Shown here: positions 53,784-64,000 of the stretch, in pieces
Layout of the letters: the number at the start of each line of letters is the position of its first letter
Position numbering within the stretch: position 1 is the first letter of the stretch
Source: Aaosphaeria pasadenensis
Taxonomy: Eukaryota; Ascomycota; Dothideomycetes; Pleosporales
Assembly: GCA_022813625.1 (NCBI GenBank)
Contig: JAKLMB010000043.1
Coordinates: 1-64,000, forward strand
Reading direction: 5' to 3'
DNA: 64,000 nucleotides
Notes under the pieces: model-generated
What the model was told of the DNA's origin: nothing
Seen by the model: the letters and a program-made list of their open reading frames with translations, nothing else
The model's database searches: none
Translations under genes and position numbers: made by a program

Positions 53784-56700
53784 TTTGGCTGTGTAGAGAA
53801 TGATCGAAAAGATATCAAATCTTCTTTAAATTGTTCGAATTCGAAGGAAAGTGGTGGTTGTTGAAAAGATTGTTTGTGTTCTTGATAGACACTGAAGGAA
53901 GGTATGAATCTTGACAAAGATCCTGAAAGTTATGACAATAAGTCAAAGAGTGACAAAAGATGATCAGAGAAAGACCTGCTGAAGTGATTGATGAAGTTCG
54001 ATAATGGACGAGGAAGTGGATCAATTTATATTCAATGTTCTGGGGCTTGGAAGGCGCCGTCTCACTCAGTGTTCATTTCCGAAGCCTGGTTCCGCCGCCC
54101 TACTCGGACCTGCACCAAGTGCCTCGTGGGGAAGAGCGGCAAGTCTCCCGGCCAGATGCGCCAACCCGACCTAGAGGTAAAAATCATCTCCTAATTCTCC
54201 AATTTTCTCCAGTTTTTCCGAATTAGAGCCACTTGGATGAGAGATTTTATCCATTTGGCGCAGAATTGTTGGGTTTACTTCCCCATCCATTATCCACTCT
54301 TCATCTCTAGGCGTCTTTGAGGGTTGAAAGCCATCTGGGGGATGCGTTGTCTGCATTGTCTCCAATGACCAAGCGCCACATGAGTGTCCTCCACCAGGCT
54401 GAAAGGTTTCAATTTCCCAAAGGCAGCAACATCTCAAAGAGGTACAGCTTGATGCAGGACGTAGTTGTCTCAAGTCTCCAGGTACCGCTCGCGTGGGTGC
54501 AAGAAAGCCACGACATGGCGCATCTGGTACCTGGCGGGCGTGTGAGATCGGCGTGAAACGGCCATGGCATTGGCTGGGGTCAAGTGGGCCTGCGTCGATC
54601 TGACGTCGAATGAAACGGTGCGACAATGGGAGGCGTTGTGGGCGTTTCCATGGATTGGAAGCTTGACTTCGGGCCGCGCGTGATAACAGCCAGTAGCTGC
54701 CGCCCTATCGATAGCAGCGCAAAGAGCTTACGACTTAGTTAGGAGTGCGGTGGACACTAGGCGTGAATGATTTTTACAGGAACCAGAGATCGGCAGCACA
54801 ACGGTTGAAAGGAAATGGTTGGTGGTTGTCTGGCTAGATCATGATGGAGGGTTGACTTTGTCTTTGAACACTAAGCCTGTTGTGGCAATCGCCGGTGAAC
54901 TGCCGGCTTATCGATATGACAGCAATCGATTCGGGGTTTCCGTTCTACCTTCCACTACTATCTAGCAACTACACACTACACAGCAAAGACTTTCTTCCGC
55001 AACTCTCCCCGAACCCTTCCATCGCCTCCCTTCCCATTATTATTCATGCTCATCTAGTCATGAGAAGAATTTTATAACGGCCGATGCGCTCCGCCTTCCT
55101 GAGAAGACTCTTGCTCATCAAGTTTACAAACGAAGTCTGGTTCCGCATCGCATAACAGGACTTCTGGTGTACCGTTGAGCAAACTCTGGTTTCCACCGCG
55201 TGGCCATGCGATGACACTCCCATCATCATCATCACTGCACACGTGTGGTGCTTGGTACCTCGTGTGCTGTGCCTGCCAAGATTACCGCAAGTATGGCATG
55301 GAACCGTGTGGCAGGTTGTCGACACGTCTACATCCGTTCCTTTAGTCTCTTTCTGGTAACATTCTGGTGGCACCCCCGATCCTCGCTGTGCAGTATGTGA
55401 CATACCGACCTTTTCAATTGGTTATATCTCATTAGTAGCCTGGTCGGCGATCTATGACAACAACTCTACAGTCATTGCACTACTTCCAAATTCAGAGGCC
55501 TTGCGGAAGGATAGGCTGGCCAGGCCTGAGATCTGCCTTCGATGCATTGCATACCGAGAATGCAGCGAACATCACGGCCTGCTCTACAGCGATTTACCAG
55601 GTGTTCGCTAGTTGGTGCTGCCCTCCGTCATCCCACACGTGTCTTGTGGCCGTGAAATCATCGCGGTGCCTGGACATCCAGTCAATTGTGGTACGCCCCA
55701 AAGACCGGTTCCACGTTTGACGCTGCTTGGTCTGCTTCTCAGTAATCGCCCCTAAGTGCCTCTTAATTGTCATGGCCCTTTTCCGTCCTCCTTCTGGAAT
55801 GTATCACCGAATCATGACTGATCCTGCGGCACATTCCTTGAAGAAGTACTCCGTCGGCGCGCAAATACTCAAATAGCCATGCTTCGATGCTCAACGTCTG
55901 GATTTGCCTCTCGCTCAAGAATGGTCCATCAACTCAAATATGCTGGAGCCTAGACACAGACCTGCAGGTGATATTTATGACTTGTGAATGACTTTAGATA
56001 TTGTAATCGCATATCTATCGCAGAAAGTTTTGATGGTAAGGAATGCCGATGTCGCCATCGGAGGTTCTACATTTTTCTGGAAGCCGCCATAGTTCCCAAG
56101 TGCCAGGAAACCATTCCGAGTGGCCGGTCCTCGACACTAGTGCTTCTTTTCTTCTAGCGCCCGATTTTGACAGTTCTCCGGTACATGTCGACTCGTGCTT
56201 CTCGAAACGACCACTGCCGATACTTCTCGAAGGTCGATAAGGGGGCAGTGCAATAGAGTACTAGCGGAAGTAAACCTCAGTACCTTTTCTAGTCGGGATT
56301 CTGGGGCGGAAAATCCTCCACATGACTGGCAGACCCCTTATTCAGGTACTCTCTTTTCGTAGTCTTCACTAGGGTGCCATAAACAGCCATCAATTCTCGT
56401 CTGCTACGAGTAACAGCTCCGAGCTGAATAACGGTACCTTCAAGTTGAGTACGCGGCGCGTGAGTGCTTCCAATCTCCTGAATGGAACTGGGACTTGTCA
56501 CATTCCTAATGAGGCAAAACTTGGAAATTCCAAGAAGTGTCTCTGGTTGACAATCGGAGCATCTTGGTTCGGTTGGAGACGGTAAAAGTTCTTCAGACTT
56601 TTCGAATTTTATTGCCACGGCAGTTACTGCTGCGTCGATTTTGCTCGTATGAGTTGTTTCCAGCGAAATGATGTCTATCGCCATGGTTGAGACCGATGAA

Positions 56701-57565
56701 ATTGCCATTGCCACAAACAAGTGCAGTGCCACTGGCAGTTCTCGTACGATGTACCTAGTCAGCTTTAATTCCAACAAAAGTTTCTCGGTGCGCGAAGCGA
56801 TTTGTTCAACACAGTTTCCCCATGTTCTGACCCACCAAAGCTTGGATCACCGGGACGTTGAAGTGGTCTCCAACTTTCTCCACGATCGCCGCACCCCAGA
56901 CGTTCGCCCGAAGCTTTACAAGTTGCCTATCTTTTTTGACAGACCGGTATCGTCCCCCGCCACGGCCTCGGTAGTATCGCGGTGGCTAAAACTATGGTTA
57001 CACCTCGTATTTCGCCGAACTGATAGAGTTTGTGGGGGTCTGGACTCTGGGACGCGTCTGCATGGAACAGTTCGGAATTTGGAAGGATTGCCTTCAGAAT
57101 GTGACATTTCCGTTCTACCGTGTCAAACGATCATCGCTCAAAGATTCTCTCGGATGTGTTACGTCCAATTTCCGTAAAGTAGATGTGGCCGCCGGTCAAT
57201 TTGCTTTAGTTCGAGGCGACCACCATGTGACTACCTTGACATGGACGTTTAGCAGACTAGACGCCTGTCCCTGTTGCGATAGTTCGGTGGAGCAAATTTG
57301 TGGGCATTGAGCTTGAGCTTTAAGCTTGGTATGATTCTAAAGAAATTTCCCCACGCTCCCATTGAGGAGAGGGTTTGCTTGATTATAATAGTGTTAAAGT
57401 CCCCGCACAAACTCTTCTACCAAAAAGATCTATCCACGTGATATCTGATTGCACGATGCACGAAAGACGAGGGCCATACATTGCCTTCACGAGGATATTT
57501 CGATTATCTCGCAGAGGGTAATATACCAATATTTCAATGTCTATTTGATCTGGTCCTGCCAGCTA
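53784..57565. other. 3.8 kb intergenic, no firm gene
   Basis: The first 250 bases are the promoter of the secreted-protein gene. Two frames near 56289-56777 (minus, 162 codons) and 56668-57177 (plus, 169 codons) overlap each other and cannot both be real. The minus one has a short hydrophobic stretch and could be a decayed gene, but I see no domain or splice partner. Confidence 0.5.
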
Positions 57566-59370
57566 CTATACCACAAAAGCAAAAGGCTTGTTAAAACAAT
57601 CCTCCCACTCTTTCTGCTCCGACTTCCAGAACCTCCTCATTGCAGCCCTCGCCAATAATGGGGCGGAAGTGCCAGTGTATCTGCTAATATCTCCGAGTCG
57701 CTCATCCACCCAACCTTGTGTCACCACTCCACGATCGGCTGCCTCCACGCCAGCCACCACCAACGGCCACGCGATAAAATACTTCGTCCGTGGATTCTCC
57801 ACCGCCTGCGATATCAAGCCATATATGCTGTCCCCATATGATGCGCGCATAGCCTGGAGCTGAGGTGTCGGATGCAGGAGGGAGTGTTGTTGAAGTGAAC
57901 TAATACAGTACAGGATTACCGCCGCTTGCCACAGCGATCCGAGGATAATGAATTCGTCATGGAATCCGTCTCGTTCCTTGGCCCATTTTACCGGTGAGAA
58001 TGAATCGACGCGCATCAACAGCTCCAGTGCTACCAGTTGGCCGCTTGTGGTGCTTGTTGCGCCGGCTGCGACTTGCGCTCGTAAGTGGTTGATGCAGACG
58101 ACATCCTGGAAGAGAGGGCCTGGACAGAGACAGTATGAGAATAGATCATCGTACATCTCGTCGAGGAGTTTGAGGAGTTCTAGATGAGGCGCAATCTCCA
58201 TATGATCGTCTGCTGGGCTGGTCGCATTGGCAAAAACGCCGATCCTACGAGAGTTGTTAGACCATGAGACTACAAAGAAGGGGGGAGTCTGCGAAGAAAT
58301 ACTTACATGATGAACATCAGAATAGCCGATCGAGCATGTGGAGACTCGTGCCAACACGTCGTTATGCCACCCCGCAGCTGGATTAGCCGCGACATTCCAT
58401 CGATGTGGTATCGCCAGTTCAGCGAAGCGCATTGTTGAAGCTTTGTAACTGAAGTTAGTCTTTGCTCGGAACATCGCTCGTTCTTTGGCTGGACTACATA
58501 CCTCGCCACATAAGAAGACAAGAATGCTCGCTATTGTTGTATCTAGGAGGATCTTCTGCTTGCGACTTTCGATCTTTTTGGTCAACTCACAGCGATTGAT
58601 GATATCGCTGAGGTTTCGAATGGCCAATCCTCGATGGTGGTACACCTTCGACCATACTTCCGCGTGCGGCAACTCATTACAGTGCATGCGATACCCAAGG
58701 GCGAAGCCTACTAACGTATGATTGATGGCCAGAGGCAGATGATGTAGAGCCGACAAAGGGAATTGGATAACATGCGGGCTAGGTGCCATTTGGAAGACTT
58801 CCAACATATGTGGGAAAAGTCTGTCATTATCTGCGATGACAAGTTAGCTATCTCCAAAAATGCAAGGCAACGGGTCGATCGGGTTGACGGCATACAAAAC
58901 TTTACAGCGTCTACTACTTCGGAGGTGACATCTCTGAATTTGTTACGCGGCACAAACTCGATATCTGCGCAAAGAAATCCCATGTCGGTAACATATTGAA
59001 TGGCTTCGCTGACTTTGCCCTTGAGCAACAGCGATTCCACCTTCGCACTACTCTTCGTTCCACGGTAGACAAGCGTCGTACCCGCGCCAGGCGGCGGCTC
59101 CTTGAGTATTTCCTCATCATCTCTAGGGTTCTTCTTCTTCCCGCCCGTTGTCTTCTTTCCCGGTTCGATTGGGATCCTTCGTTTCGTCCGTGTCTTAGAG
59201 GTCACCCTGCCGGGTTCCAACCATTTTAAAGGTTTCTTCTCATCGTACCCGGGACACTCCATCCCCGCATTTTGGCATTTTTTACACGCTGGGAGCCCAA
59301 AGTCGCAAACAATGCGCCTCTTGAAGCACGCCCAACATTGCCGTCTCTGATTCGTTGGCTTATCTGACAT
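57566..59370 (-). CDS. Zn2Cys6 transcription factor, 538 aa, four exons
   Basis: Exons: 58896-59370, 58502-58830, 58307-58440, 57566-58244; donors GTATGC, GTATGT and GTAAGT. The first and third introns have clear CTAAC branch points. The second acceptor (AAG before 58440) was chosen because it gives GEL-QQCASLNWRYH in frame. The DNA-binding module is at residues 12-39 (C12-x2-C15-x6-C22-x6-C29-x2-C32-x6-C39), followed by a basic linker with KTRTKRR and KKTTGGKKKNP. The rest (VVDAVKFYNDRLFP, FPLSALHHLPLA, LLDEMYDDLFSYC) looks like the fungal-specific regulatory region of PF11951 type. It lies with an RTA1 gene and a dehydrogenase in the same orientation; target genes are unknown. Confidence 0.88.
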
Positions 59371-60295
59371 TGTTTTGGAAAAGCTCTTCTAATTAATCGT
59401 TCACAGTCTAGGGTGAATATACCAAGAAAAAGAACGTAAAGGGACAAAAGCGCGTTCTTATGAATATAAAATGGATACGGGGTTGCCGAAATGGGCGAAT
59501 TGCGCAGTCCGCAGCCGCTCGGACAGTGTCCCTTGATCGCTGTATAATCAGTTGTGCGTCCCGACGTTATGGGGGCGGTGTCGAGGCAGTGAGCCTTGGC
59601 CGGTTGAATGAGCTAAACCTATTGGACAACTGGACTGCGAGGTAAAATCACATAAGATGAAAGCAAACACATCGCGCATCGATCTTGACAGAGATACTAC
59701 ACCTAGTTAAGAATAATGCAGCTGAACAATGCGATCTCTGGACAGCTGGATATTCCACCATTGTAAGCCTTAAGGGCCTTGCCAACATCATCTATGCCAG
59801 GTCGTCTCACACCTCAATCTGCTCATTTGCGACAAAATTGTAGAAGCCACAGACGCAGGATGACGCCATGGCCGAATAGTGACCACTGCCAGTACGCGGT
59901 CGCTGGCCTAGCGCCAGATTTTATGGGCCGGAAAACTACTAAAGACGGCTCTATGCCCCGAGAATCACCAAAGACGACAGCAGATAGCGTGTTAGGGCTG
60001 TGAAGGATTCAAGTTGTTGAAATAAGATTTCAGGAACTTCGTGATACATGCTCTATCTGATCGCCAAATACACTCCGATATCCATCGGATCCCATAAGAC
60101 TCATAATTACAAAGACTATTCGCTAATACAAACGCCACAGAGATGTTGATACATGAGAAAAACAATAAGAAAAAAAAGCAAGAATACAAGGTGCAGAGGG
60201 TATTTTGAGAATCCATCCCGCCACACCCCGCAGTGGAGACTGTATCACCCGAACCAAGCTAAAAGAAAATGAGCAACACCAGTCGTGATGCTCAC
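59371..60295. other. Intergenic, no supported gene
   Basis: Promoter of the Zn2Cys6 gene (minus) and 3' side of the RTA1 gene. Nothing else seen. Confidence 0.6.
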
Positions 60296-61397
60296 TCACA
60301 CCATCTCATTATGCTGCTGCAGGTGCTGACGCTCCTTGTGAACAAGCGGCTCCGACCCGTCATTCTCCTCCCAGAATGGCCTCTGCTCGGTCTTCTTCGG
60401 CTTCCAGAACCAACCAAAAGGATCGCAGAAGGTGACGAGCCAAGGCCTATCCTCCTTCCAGCCAGGTCCCAAGAGCTCAGTCTTTCCGTCTTGGGCGAGG
60501 TAAACATTGTATTTCTCGGGTAGGTATAGGCGGGGATGGGCGCCATTCCAGAGCACGATGGCGGAAAGCATCAGCGCCGCCTCGAAGGTGTAGAAGTACC
60601 ATTCCCAACGGACGATTGGGCTCAGGTCCATAGGGTCGAAGTCTTCGTCCCGTTTCGTGGGCGCGCTGGAGATCGAAAAATGCTCGACGAGACGGTACAC
60701 GCAACGGATGAAAATCAGTGCCATGCTGGTATACAGAGTGATCATAGGGATCTGGACGGCCTTGACTTTAGAGACGCCGGCTCGTGCGCAGCGACGCCAG
60801 AAGATTGCACCGATGACACAGAAGAGTCCAATGACGATGCATTGTAGGAAGAGGGATGCTTTCATGAGGATGTGACCGATGTCGATGATGCTTTGCTTCG
60901 CGTCCGGCCGCGAGATCCAAGCGACGCCAACACCGTTGAGGATCTCGACAAAGAATGACAGAGCACCGAAGGTTGTAAGGACTCGACCAGGGTGGAGCGG
61001 TGCGCTGTATGGGATGTAGTACATGATTCGTCCGAGAATGTGGTAGTTCGCGAGTTCGAGCAACGGTGGCGCACACAGGATTAGGATCTGGCTTGCGACG
61101 TAGACATCGATGTTATCGTAGTGGTATGATCCATAGACACGGCAAGCGAATCCTGCCGTGAACATGAGGCAACAGAAGGGATGGAGGCCGGTGACCTTGA
61201 AGGACTTGTATCGACTATGAATTATCGTTAGCAGTGCAGCTTTTGAGGAAAAGTTGAGGGTATACGAACATGCATTGGAACAAATGGATAAGGCCAGAGA
61301 TGGCGAACATTGCCGTAAAAATAATAGCAGCGACATGCTTTGGGGCGTAGATGTAGACACTCCCCTCAACAGGTCGTCCATTCTGCCCTGAGCTCAT
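60296..61397 (-). CDS. RTA1-like seven-helix membrane protein, 348 aa
   Basis: Member of the fungal RTA1 family (PF04479), which includes yeast Rta1, Rsb1 and related proteins linked to lipid stress and toxicant resistance. Exon 1 is 61270-61397 and exon 2 is 60296-61214; I used the GTTCGT donor because it keeps frame (QCI-RYKSFKV), while the nearby GTATAC donor does not. Membrane helices are visible at HVAAIIFTAMFAISGLIHLF, the FCCLMFTAGFACRVYG segment, YVASQILILCAPPLLELANY, LTTFGALSFFVEILNGVGVA, LFLQCIVIGLFCVIGAIFWR, LYTSMALIFIRCVYRLVE and YTFEAALMLSAIVLW, seven in all. The conserved RxxYR-type segment is FIRCVYRLVE. The hydrophilic C-terminal tail (about 85 residues) is longer than usual and ends HLQQHNEMV. 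Confidence 0.88.
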
Positions 61398-62360
61398 GAT
61401 GAACGTTCGTAGAGGTAAATGTGAATTATGCGGTCGTGAAAAATTGCAACTGTGTGCCAGTGGTGCCAATGAAACAACCAACATCCAGCCATTCTTTCGT
61501 CGTCTTATATCTGTCACTACCACTGAATGGCTGGAATTTCGACATCGTCAACACTGCCATGTTCGCATATTTCCTCACACGGTAAAGTATCAACATGAGC
61601 GGAAGCTCGTGAGTGAGCTAAACTACATTTGGAAATTTGGGAGGCCAAGACAATGCTCAGCCAGTGACGTAGTAAGCCTATACGATCGCATTCCCTCGAC
61701 AATCATAGTGAGGATCATACAAATTACGGAAATAACCGAAATCTGTGTAAGGCTTCTTCGTGGCTTTGGCGTTTGAGGCTGCCCGCGCCGGCCCTTATTT
61801 TGTGTTGTTGGACTTCCACTAGCTATCTTTTGCAGTGGGTTTGGCAAGGCTTTGATCCCCGAGCTTGTTCAACTTTGCTTGTTTTGGGGGGATCTGCCAG
61901 CCTTGCTGTCCCACAGTTAGAAGTATCCCACATCGCCGGTATGATTCGCTGCGATAAGAGTACTATGTTGCGAGTCAGTGATGTCAATGGCCATTTTCTA
62001 GCCACCACGGTACCTAATAATAACCCGTGAAGGATGTATCGCATTATCCGGTGGACTGGCTAAAGCCTTTGGATCTACTTGTAGATCATTTTGGTGTCCT
62101 TTGTAAGATCTCAACATTGATGTAGTGATCGTTTGCATTAAAGTTTGGCATTGTTTTGAATAGTAGGTGCGAATACTGGCAATGCTACGTTGCTTGAGAA
62201 TCGGAACAAATTAGAAGGTTTGGAATTTGATTTGCAGAATGTAAACGACAGTTCAGTTAAATTTACACAAATTATGGCTCGTGAATATACCAAAGATCAA
62301 GCTACGAGGGGAAGATCCAGGTGGGATATCTTAAAATATACATGTTCATTGTGGCAGCGA
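61398..62360. other. Intergenic, no supported gene
   Basis: Promoter of the RTA1 gene and 3' side of the dehydrogenase gene. Short frames only. Confidence 0.6.
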
Positions 62361-62420
62361 TCAGAGATTTTTCATAACACCTGGGCTGATAGCCTCGAGT
62401 TTGGCACAAAGTTCGTCCTA
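62361..62420 (-). other. Conserved-looking tail beyond the in-frame TAG
   Basis: From the TAG (62418-62420) the same frame runs 18 sense codons to TGA (62361-62363) and reads like the usual end of this SDR subfamily. It is either newly lost by a TGG-to-TAG change, or translated at low level by readthrough. Confidence 0.6.
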
Positions 62421-63405
62421 AACCCGGTTTTGCGTCTCGTAGCCCTTTCCACTCAATACAAAGTCGCTCGGCTTTTCTATACTGCAGTCGCTCAGGTATT
62501 GGCCATGAGTTTCAGCTCCGCTCGCTGCAGCATGAACGAGCGTCCTGCTTCCTTGTTCTGTCGTTCGCCCGAGAAGGAAAAGCGCGATCTTGAAACCGAA
62601 ACCATACTCACGCGATAGCTCCCTGCAATTATATTAGGACATGTTGAAAACAGCAAGTGGGGTGGATTAAGGTTGCTTACGAGTGACAGAATCCTGGGTT
62701 GAGACAATTGACTGTGACGGGTATGGCCTGCGCTGCTTTGCGATCGGCTATTGCGCGTGTACATAGGACGTCCAATAGTTTCGAAACTTGGTATCGGTTG
62801 CCCATATAGTCGCCCTTGATCTCTGTTGGCTTATTGCTCAATTGCTCGAAGATCTTGCCAATGGGAGCATCGGCCTCAGGGAATCTCGCCCAGAAGTGGA
62901 CTTCCGATGCGACGATTGTAAGTGTTGGCCGGACGTTGAAGCGATTCGCTGTGTCCTTCAACTTTGGAAGAAGCCCAAGAGCAAGAAGAAATGTGGAAAC
63001 AACGTTCACTGTGATGGTGGATTCGTCCTTTTCGAAGACCTCCCATTCTGTGCGGTTGACGCCTGCGTTCAGAACAGCCACGTCGAGTCGCGAAAGTTCT
63101 TTCTGGACCCGCGCAATGAATGCAAGCACTGAATCATATGACGACATATCGAGTTGCCAGACCTTAACAACGCCTTGTTTACCCGTGCTTTTCTCGATCT
63201 CCTCTTTAGCAGCATTGCCCTTGTCGAGCGACCGCACGGCAAGTATTACTGTCTCTGCATCTAGGGCAGTGATGTGGCGGGCTGCTTCTTTTCCAAGGCC
63301 AACATTGGATCCGGTTACAATGACGGTCTTCCCATCGAATGAGACGTCCGGTTTCACTGGCGTGTTGAAAAGCTGATTGTATATGAACTGTGGGATTGTC
63401 GGCAT
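62418..63405 (-). CDS. Short-chain dehydrogenase/reductase with early stop, 309 aa
   Basis: NAD(P)-dependent oxidoreductase of the classical SDR family. Exon 1 is 62681-63405 and exon 2 is 62418-62622 (donor GTAAGC, acceptor CAG). Seen: TGSNVGLG cofactor motif (31-38), an LNAG motif (112-115), catalytic Ser167 (IVASEVHF), and the Tyr205/Lys209 pair (YQVSK). Exon 2 continues with LGRTTEQGSRTLVHAA and THGQYLSDCSIEKPSDFV, the usual C-terminal part. A TAG at 62418-62420 falls where related proteins have Trp in an RVW-[DN]-EL motif. The next 18 codons in frame still encode a family-like tail (ELCAKLEAISPGV) before TGA at 62361-62363. The substrate is unknown. The start ATG has a normal context. 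Confidence 0.88.
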
Positions 63406-64000
63406 CGTGGCTAATGTTTTTGATTGTTCGGAGCAAATTGAATGGATTGTGAACTGAATATTGTTTGAAACCTGACGGTCTCTTCATGATTGATAGGCTA
63501 TTATATACCATTTGCAAGATACGACCACGGCGTGAAATCAAGCCGTCAACGAGTCGGACCCTTGAGGTCGAACTCGGATCTATGACGCAAACTCCGCCTA
63601 CCACTAGGCCCAGGGCATCGGGGCTCTCGCATGAAACGAAACCTACGAAACATTGGAAACTGGACCTTATTCATATTTCAGATACTGGAATTCTGTCGAA
63701 ATTAAAATGATATATCACAACGAAGAACAGAATATGCACTTTGGTGATGGTACAAATGAATCGTTTGGTGGGCGCTCGCTGGTCCATTCCGCAGCCCCAA
63801 CCAAACATTCACCCGCCGCAACTATCTCACCTGTAGAACAAACTTCAACTATCCATGTTACTCGTTTTCAACGATATTGAAGATACTTGATCGTTAGCAT
63901 ATCTTGCTGTGCAGCATCTAGGAGCCGCGGCCGATTTGCACGCGGGGCTAATCGCCGATAAGTCCGCTCTCTCCTTTTGGCCCGAAGACATCATACTGTG
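63406..64000. other. Intergenic to window end
   Basis: Promoter of the dehydrogenase gene and unassigned sequence to the end of the window. No gene supported. Confidence 0.6.

Noticed and set aside
54171..54626. 151-codon minus-strand frame
   Set aside because: No domain, no homologous-looking segment, and composition typical of chance frames in GC-balanced DNA.
56289..57177. Two overlapping frames of 162 and 169 codons on opposite strands
   Set aside because: They cannot both be coding, and neither shows a recognisable domain or continuation through splice sites.

Overview
The window reads as nuclear DNA of a filamentous ascomycete (Pezizomycotina). The evidence is short introns of about 50-70 bases with GTRNGT donors, CTAAC-type branch points and YAG ends; an intron-split histone H4; a Zn2Cys6 regulator; an RTA1-type membrane protein; a GH18 chitinase; and several fungal-only families (DUF7728, DUF8035, RfeG-like). 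I cannot fix the class or species from sequence alone.

Layout. 0-8 kb is gene-dense: a small hypothetical protein, a DUF952 protein, a mitochondrial PPR-like protein divergent from the gene for cytochrome c oxidase subunit VIIa, and a CCDC47-type ER protein. 9-20.6 kb holds a secreted chitinase with an inserted chitin-binding module, a tRNA-Val(AAC) with an 11-base intron, a Cys-rich single-pass surface protein, a His-rich DUF7728 membrane protein, an unpaired histone H4 gene, and an isochorismatase-fold protein that has lost the usual catalytic Lys and Cys. 24.7-35.5 kb has an Arg/Glu-rich DUF8035 protein, a DOMON-cytochrome b561 membrane protein, and a large protein with one C-terminal membrane segment that carries about 17 copies of an S-x-V-Q-T motif. 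About 36.1-38.2 kb is a degenerate island with remnants of a SNF2-type helicase and a Ulp1-like protease. An RfeG-like gene follows at 40.3-41.2 kb, then about 7.6 kb with no gene I can support. 48.8-51.7 kb carries DNA polymerase eta convergent with a basic F-box/zinc-knuckle-like protein; 53.1-53.8 kb a secreted Cys-rich protein; and 57.5-63.4 kb a co-oriented series of Zn2Cys6 regulator, RTA1 protein and a short-chain dehydrogenase with an early stop.

Most genes are unrelated housekeeping or surface genes. The possible functional groupings are the divergent mitochondrial pair at 2.4-5.6 kb and the regulator/RTA1/dehydrogenase series at the right end. The most unusual object is the repeat protein at 32.9-35.5 kb. 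Its regularly spaced motifs resemble binding sites for LC8-type dynein light chain and may make it a membrane-anchored multivalent LC8 scaffold. Exon coordinates were assigned by hand from splice signals and reading-frame continuity; no search was run.
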